This document shows, piece by piece, positions 5,613-9,062 of a DNA stretch of 9,062 nucleotides. This DNA is from Solobacterium sp. (GTDB lineage: Bacteria > Bacillota_I > Bacilli_A > Erysipelotrichales > Erysipelotrichaceae). The first letter of the stretch is position 1. Every line of letters starts with the position of its first letter. The DNA is taken from contig JAEEPV010000212.1 of the NCBI GenBank assembly GCA_016284975.1, forward strand, positions 1-9,062, in the 5' to 3' direction. The notes under the pieces were generated by a model. That model saw only the letters and a list, made by a program, of their open reading frames with translations. It was not told the DNA's origin and made no database searches. A program made the position numbers and the translations under genes.

Positions 5613-5897
5613 TCAGGAAAGTGTTTTGTTCGCGATCTTTTCCTCATTCCATATAATCTGATCGATCATGTACTGCAGGGAGAATTCTCTGACCTTTTTC
5701 GCAACAAACAGATCGAGATCTTCAAATTGTTCGTGTTTCGTTTCAGCTGCACGAATCGCTTCAATCACACGTTCGGTTATCATCTCTGCAGCATCGTGAT
5801 TTTTTACATAAGACAGTGCCGAGAACCGAATTTTGTTTTCATACATTGAAATGATCGTTTCAGCTGTCAGATTTCTATACATGTCAAAATGAATCAC
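5613..5897 (-). CDS. Small protein resembling an isolated sigma-factor region 2
   Basis: The 94-residue protein aligns by eye over about 60 residues with region 2 of the sigma fusion in the same operon: MYENKIRFSALSYVKNHDAA matches HYDKKLFFIARSYAKNDYDA there, followed by EMITERVIEAI against KDIVQNVWIKAL, and a similar downstream helix ending in QYM versus SFV. No region 4 or helix-turn-helix follows; the protein ends soon after. In Bacillus subtilis, RsoA is a separate region-2-like partner of the sigma factor SigO, which is a precedent for a split or auxiliary sigma protein. Here it could assist, compete with or titrate the full sigma, or be a decayed remnant; the acidic DIVQ-type clamp-binding motif is altered to EMITE. 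Translation appears to start at GTG 5897, behind AGGAGG. The stop is 11 nt from the next lipoprotein start, so it is in the operon. Confidence 0.65.
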   Translation of the reverse strand: MIHFDMYRNLTAETIISMYENKIRFSALSYVKNHDAAEMITERVIEAIRAAETKHEQFEDLDLFVAKKVREFSLQYMIDQIIWNEEKIANKTLS

Positions 5898-5902
5898 AAA
5901 AA

Positions 5903-5909
5903 TCCTCCT
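5903..5909 (-). promoter_or_regulatory. Ribosome binding site that selects the GTG start
   Basis: AGGAGGA at 5909-5903 on the minus strand lies 5 bases upstream of GTG 5897-5895. The next in-frame ATG (residue 6) is too far away, so GTG is the likely start of the sigma-2-like gene. Confidence 0.75.
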
Positions 5910-5935
5910 GCTGAACGTTCTTGGTTTCTTTCATG

Positions 5936-5966
5936 ATTATGATTTTTATATTGTTAAAATACTCAA
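5936..5966 (-). promoter_or_regulatory. Weak promoter candidate before the sigma-2-like gene
   Basis: TTGAGT (5966-5961) and CATAAT (5941-5936) on the minus strand are 19 bases apart, longer than ideal, in an AT-rich 71-base gap. It could give the three-gene group its own promoter independent of the upstream lipoprotein gene, or the four genes may share one transcript. No terminator is seen in this gap. Confidence 0.25.
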
Positions 5967-5968
5967 AA

Positions 5969-6613
5969 CTATTCCGATCCTTCTTCGGAATTCTCTGGTG
6001 CCGGTTCCGGCTGTACTTCCGGTTCGGACGGAACTTCCGGCTGTGGATTTTGAATCGCTGCCGGTTCTTCCGGAATCATCTGAGCAATCTCAGCTTCGGA
6101 CGGAGTATAGGAATAGCTGTAATTATAAGTCGTATAAGTCATACCGTTTTCGGTATAGCTGGAAATAGTTACATCATTTGGATCTACGTTAAATCCGGCA
6201 AGTTCCGAGATTCTGGCAATCGCATCGGCTTTTGCCTGTTCTTCATCATACTGTGCCGGTGTATAGGTATTGTTTGTATAGCTCCCGGGTGAAAAGGAAG
6301 CCTTGGAGCTGTCCGGTGAATAAACAGCAGATGAAGAGGTATTGTTTCCGGACGGTTTTGCGGTCGATGTTTTCCTGGAAGAAGAATCAGAAAAATCAAT
6401 CCGTTCCGTAATGGAAAGAGTGGGATTTATACTGACGATTCTCCCCTTTGTTTCTTCCGAAGGTTCTGCATTCTCAGATACTGCTGCTTCCGGTTCCTCT
6501 GGTGCAGGTTCTTCTGTTTTTATTTCATCAGAGGTGCTGATATGGCATCCGGCCAGCAGTACTCCTGCAAGAATGATTACAAGCTTTTTCTTGATCATAT
6601 TCCAATTAACCAT
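5969..6613 (-). CDS. Low-complexity lipoprotein, Ser/Thr-rich with Pro/Glu-rich tail
   Basis: The 214-residue product has a lipoprotein signal with lipobox LLAGC (C23), so it should be anchored on the outer membrane face. An acidic Glu/Pro segment (about 30-55) is followed by a Ser/Thr/Asn/Tyr-rich stretch (about 70-122). A short, possibly folded segment follows (about 123-180, DEEQAKADAIARISELAGF then a Thr/Tyr-rich strand region TYTTYNYSYSYT), and a Pro/Glu repeat tail (181-214). Such tails often span the cell wall. The start is uncertain: ATG 6613 has AGGTGA 12 bases upstream, while ATG 6598 (residue 6) gives a more typical lipoprotein beginning (MIKKKLVIILAG) with only a weak GGA nearby. 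It precedes the sigma-2-like gene by 71 bases on the same strand and may be part of the same system. No family is recognised. Confidence 0.7.
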   Translation of the reverse strand: MVNWNMIKKKLVIILAGVLLAGCHISTSDEIKTEEPAPEEPEAAVSENAEPSEETKGRIVSINPTLSITERIDFSDSSSRKTSTAKPSGNNTSSSAVYSPDSSKASFSPGSYTNNTYTPAQYDEEQAKADAIARISELAGFNVDPNDVTISSYTENGMTYTTYNYSYSYTPSEAEIAQMIPEEPAAIQNPQPEVPSEPEVQPEPAPENSEEGSE

Positions 6614-6633
6614 AATTTTTTCTTTTCACCTGT

Positions 6634-6659
6634 ATTGTACTCTGTTGATGGCTGTTTCA
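6634..6659 (-). promoter_or_regulatory. Possible promoter of the lipoprotein/sigma operon
   Basis: TACAAT at 6639-6634 matches five of six -10 bases, with only a poor -35 (TCTGAA, 16-base spacer). The same stretch contains TGAAAC at 6659-6654, which resembles the -35 of ECF-sigma promoters, but no CGTC-type -10 lies at the expected distance. Autoregulation by the operon's own sigma is therefore only a suggestion. Confidence 0.25.
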
Positions 6660-6675
6660 GATACTTTGAATAGGC

Positions 6676-6714
6676 GCTGTGCAGGGAAGCTTCTTAGAAG
6701 TTTCCCTGCACTGC
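6676..6714 (-). terminator. Strong stem-loop after the coiled-coil gene, no T-run
   Basis: GTGCAGGGAA (6679-6688) and TTCCCTGCAC (6702-6711) pair perfectly; the inner CTTC (6690-6693) and GAAG (6697-6700) continue the stem past one mismatch to a 3-base loop. It lies 12-50 bases after the coiled-coil gene stop, where a terminator is expected. The minus-strand side lacks a T-run, so it may terminate weakly, protect the 3' end or be a processing site. Confidence 0.45.
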
Positions 6715-6725
6715 ATTTCAAGTTT

Positions 6726-9062
6726 TTATTGGATGACAAATGCGACAGCATTTTCAGAATCTTCCGAATTGGTCAGTTCGCTGTAGCGCTGTTCCGCTTC
6801 CTGACAGGCCGCACGGGCGTTCTCTGCGTTGTTCTCTGCTGTTTCATAAGTCCGATGTGTTTCTTCAACACTGCTGAAAAGAGCCTCCTGCTGTCGAACA
6901 GCTGCTTCTGCGGTACGTACATCTGCTTCAGCAGTTCGAATTGTTTCTTCCGTCTTTCGAACATCTGCTTCAGCAGCGATTACAGGACGAGCAGCATCCT
7001 CAACTGCAATGTTCTGTTGTTTTTCCAACGTTTCATAAGCAGAGTTCTTCGAATCCTCCGCTGTTTTGTCTTCAGATTCTTTCTTAGCCCATGCCTGATC
7101 AACCGTATTCGTTTTTTCGGTTTCTGCCTGCTTTAAAGACGCATCAACATTGGCTTTATCGTTCTCTGCCGTCTCTTTTGCGGAGGCTTCTGCAGACTGC
7201 TTTTCGGCTTCTGCTTCGGATACAGATGCTTTCTTTTCAGATGCCGCTGCAGCTTTTCGTTCTTCAAACGCAGTATTGGCGGCTTCGACAGCGTCCGTTT
7301 TTTCTTCTTCTGCCGTTTCAAGCTTTGCCTGATACTGGGCCAGTGCTTCCTGTTCTGCTTCTTCAGCGATGGTGCTGTTTTCTGCAGCCGTAACAGCGTC
7401 TGCTTTCTCCTGGATCTGTTCATCCAGCGCAGCTTTTTCAGCATCCATTGCCTGCTTGGCTGCAGCTGTCTTTTCATCCGCTGCTGCAACTGCTTCAGAG
7501 GCGGCCGTGACGGCTGTTTCTTTCTCCGTCTTTGTTTCTTCTGCAGAAGCAATTTCAGAGGCAATCGTTTCTGCATTGTCCATTTCGGTCTGTAATGCGC
7601 TCTCTGCACTTGCGACGATCGCTTCTTTGCCAGCAGTATCTTCTTCAAGAGTCTGCACACGCAGTTCTGCCTCAGCGAGAATCGTTTCCGAATCCTTCAG
7701 TTCAAGATTTGCGCTGCTCAGTACTGCATTGGCGGCATTCAGATTTTCCTGTGCCTGATCAACGCGTGCCTGTGCTTCCGCAAGAGCTGTCCGATTAATG
7801 CCTCCGTTTTCTTTATCTGCTTTCGCTTTTTCCAGAGCGCTTTCTGCCTGTGCAAGTTCTGCTTCTGCAGCTTCTTTTGCGCTCATCAGTTCGTTATAGT
7901 ATGCCGTAAATAATGCACGGTATTCTTCGACGGTATAGGCTTTCTCTCCAGTATGGAGACCAGAGGCGGTATTCATTGCGGTCATGCCGTTATTTCCGGC
8001 TATTGCGATACCGATATATTTATCAGTGCTTACGATATTCAGATAATGGCCAACACTCATGTAAAGAGCAGGATTAGAAACATATAACTGATAGGCACTC
8101 ATCTTCTTGTACTGTTCGCCGAGAGCAGGGTCTTTCCAGAACAGATTTCGTTCACCATACCATGCGTTTACCGCATAGCCTTCTCCTCTGCTGGCAAGAT
8201 TTTCTGAAGTTCTGAATGTGGATGGATGCTGCATACCGTTTTTCTGGGAGTAATTCGCCGACAACATGGATACCGCCATCATGGAATTTGTAATCTTATA
8301 GGGTTCAAGATTTCCCTGATACTGATGTTCTGCCTGATTCTCTTCTGCCCGTTTTTCGTTTACCTGTTCAATCAGTTTCAGTGACCGCAGGACGTTTTCC
8401 AGAGAAACGGCACTCTTTGGATCACCCGGGTTGGTATAGCTTGCCAGAGTTTCATAATCAACTTTCGGATTTCTGCGCAGTATTCCACTACTGTAATCTC
8501 CACTGATAATACTGCAGGCTGCGTAATCTCCCTGCTGTGCGAAGAATGCATACGCTCCGACATCGATCTGGTTCTGGATCGCCTGCAGGTTTGCCTTCGA
8601 AGTATTCACGTTTTCCTGCGCTTCTGCGATCAGGGCATCATAATCGGTCTGGCCGTTACCCTGCTTTACTTCTTCCAGTTCTCGTTCCGCTTCTTCTTTT
8701 GCGGCGGCAGCGTCTCTTACCGCCTGTTCCGCTTCTGCAACTTTCGCCTTCAGGCTGGCGTTATCCGATTCTGCGGTACTGGCTGCTTTTCTGGCTTCTA
8801 TAAGCGCTGCCATTGCCTGACTCAGGGTTTCTTTTGCCGCATGGACTTCGCATTCTTTTTCCGCGACTGCCGCATCTGCATTCCGCTTGGTTTCCTGCAG
8901 CTGTTCAAGGGTATTGATCACGGTCTGCAGTTCCTGTTTTGCGGCTTCTTCCTGGTTCATGAATTCTTTCTGCTCTGCAAGAGCCGCTTCATACTTTTCA
9001 GCTGCTTCTTTATAGGCATTACTGTCCAGTGTTTCCAGCGCGTCTTCATATGCCGTACGGGC
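6726..9062 (-). CDS. Coiled-coil surface protein with embedded CAP/SCP domain (5' end outside window)
   Basis: The frame is open from the window edge at 9062 to TAA at 6728-6726, giving at least 778 residues. ATG 8960 is an internal Met without a good ribosome site: the 34 codons upstream (reading ARTAYEDALETLDSNAYKEA and on) have the same coiled-coil character, so the true start lies outside. Numbering from the Met at 8960, residues 1-135 are Ala/Glu-rich coiled coil. Residues about 188-325 are a CAP/SCP-like domain with H245 (QHPSTFR), ENLA (253-256) and GHYLNIV (304-310). Residues about 357-727 are a long Ala/Glu/Lys coiled coil, and the C-terminus ends at AFVIQ. This arrangement resembles SEC10/PgrA-type surface proteins of Gram-positive bacteria. 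No LPXTG motif or membrane helix is present at the C-terminus, so any anchor must be N-terminal. Function is unknown; adhesion or surface binding is plausible. It is separated from the lipoprotein operon by a stem-loop. Confidence 0.8.
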   Translation of the reverse strand, partial: ARTAYEDALETLDSNAYKEAAEKYEAALAEQKEFMNQEEAAKQELQTVINTLEQLQETKRNADAAVAEKECEVHAAKETLSQAMAALIEARKAASTAESDNASLKAKVAEAEQAVRDAAAAKEEAERELEEVKQGNGQTDYDALIAEAQENVNTSKANLQAIQNQIDVGAYAFFAQQGDYAACSIISGDYSSGILRRNPKVDYETLASYTNPGDPKSAVSLENVLRSLKLIEQVNEKRAEENQAEHQYQGNLEPYKITNSMMAVSMLSANYSQKNGMQHPSTFRTSENLASRGEGYAVNAWYGERNLFWKDPALGEQYKKMSAYQLYVSNPALYMSVGHYLNIVSTDKYIGIAIAGNNGMTAMNTASGLHTGEKAYTVEEYRALFTAYYNELMSAKEAAEAELAQAESALEKAKADKENGGINRTALAEAQARVDQAQENLNAANAVLSSANLELKDSETILAEAELRVQTLEEDTAGKEAIVASAESALQTEMDNAETIASEIASAEETKTEKETAVTAASEAVAAADEKTAAAKQAMDAEKAALDEQIQEKADAVTAAENSTIAEEAEQEALAQYQAKLETAEEEKTDAVEAANTAFEERKAAAASEKKASVSEAEAEKQSAEASAKETAENDKANVDASLKQAETEKTNTVDQAWAKKESEDKTAEDSKNSAYETLEKQQNIAVEDAARPVIAAEADVRKTEETIRTAEADVRTAEAAVRQQEALFSSVEETHRTYETAENNAENARAACQEAEQRYSELTNSEDSENAVAFVIQ
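6919..6976. repeat. Internal 16-bp direct repeat encoding coiled-coil units
   Basis: ACATCTGCTTCAGCAG occurs at 6919-6934 and 6961-6976 (42 bases apart, a multiple of 21). On the minus strand it encodes the recurring AEADVR element near the C-terminus of the coiled-coil protein. The spacing equals two heptads, consistent with growth of the coil by small duplications. Confidence 0.6.

Noticed and set aside
6342..7136. 264-residue plus-strand frame rich in Phe/Cys/Ser with hydrophobic stretches
   Set aside because: It spans two minus-strand genes and the hairpin between them; its hydrophobic look comes from the reverse complement of Glu/Ala/Lys codons.
7150..7758. Ala/Ser-rich plus-strand frames that look like repeat proteins
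   Set aside because: They are shadows of the heptad-repeat coiled coil on the minus strand.
8960..8962. ATG at 8960 as the true start of the coiled-coil protein
   Set aside because: The frame stays open to the window edge with the same coiled-coil composition and no ribosome site precedes this ATG, so it is an internal methionine.

Overview
This window looks like a chromosomal segment of a Gram-positive, moderate-GC member of the Bacillota. Strong AGGAGG-type ribosome sites, a DivIC-type division protein, Gram-positive lipoprotein signals and secreted cysteine-peptidase-like proteins support this. An Erysipelotrichia-like gut bacterium is my guess, made from protein style only. No tRNA, rRNA, CRISPR array or insertion sequence was seen.

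Layout. Left part (1-1130): a plus-strand divIC/ftsB-like gene (32-382), then on the minus strand a hicA-hicB toxin-antitoxin pair. HicB is intact. hicA is broken by what looks like a 2-nt deletion that removes the toxin's catalytic half from frame. Middle-left (1131-2450): a roughly 366-nt non-coding stretch with direct repeats (possible HicB operator) and several inverted repeats, leading into a secreted C39-like cysteine peptidase (1497-2222). An unlisted 44-residue single-helix membrane ORF (2228-2362) follows it, and its ribosome site overlaps the peptidase stop codon. Two terminators (2373-2400 plus, 2413-2449 minus) close this block and the opposing operon.

Right part (2462-9062), all minus strand. 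In transcription order: a partial coiled-coil surface protein with an embedded CAP/SCP domain (runs off the window at 9062), a stem-loop, a Ser/Thr/Pro/Glu-rich lipoprotein, a 94-residue protein resembling an isolated sigma-factor region 2, a second lipoprotein with a helical N-terminal part and a YD/MORN-like C-terminal part, and a 716-residue protein. That last protein joins a complete ECF-type sigma factor (regions 2 and 4) to an Ala/Thr-rich linker, one transmembrane helix, a probable extracellular region and a C-terminal NlpC/P60-like domain. The lipoprotein stop and the sigma-fusion start overlap as ATGA, and the sigma-2-like gene is 11 nt from the lipoprotein gene, so these three form a tight operon.

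The most interesting hypothesis is that 5897-2462, perhaps with the lipoprotein at 6613-5969, is a one-piece membrane-anchored transcription switch. An outside wall-sensing or wall-cleaving NlpC/P60-like domain would be physically linked to an inside sigma factor, with a sigma-2-like small protein and a coupled lipoprotein as accessory parts. The domain order is read from the sequence; the signalling role is inference.
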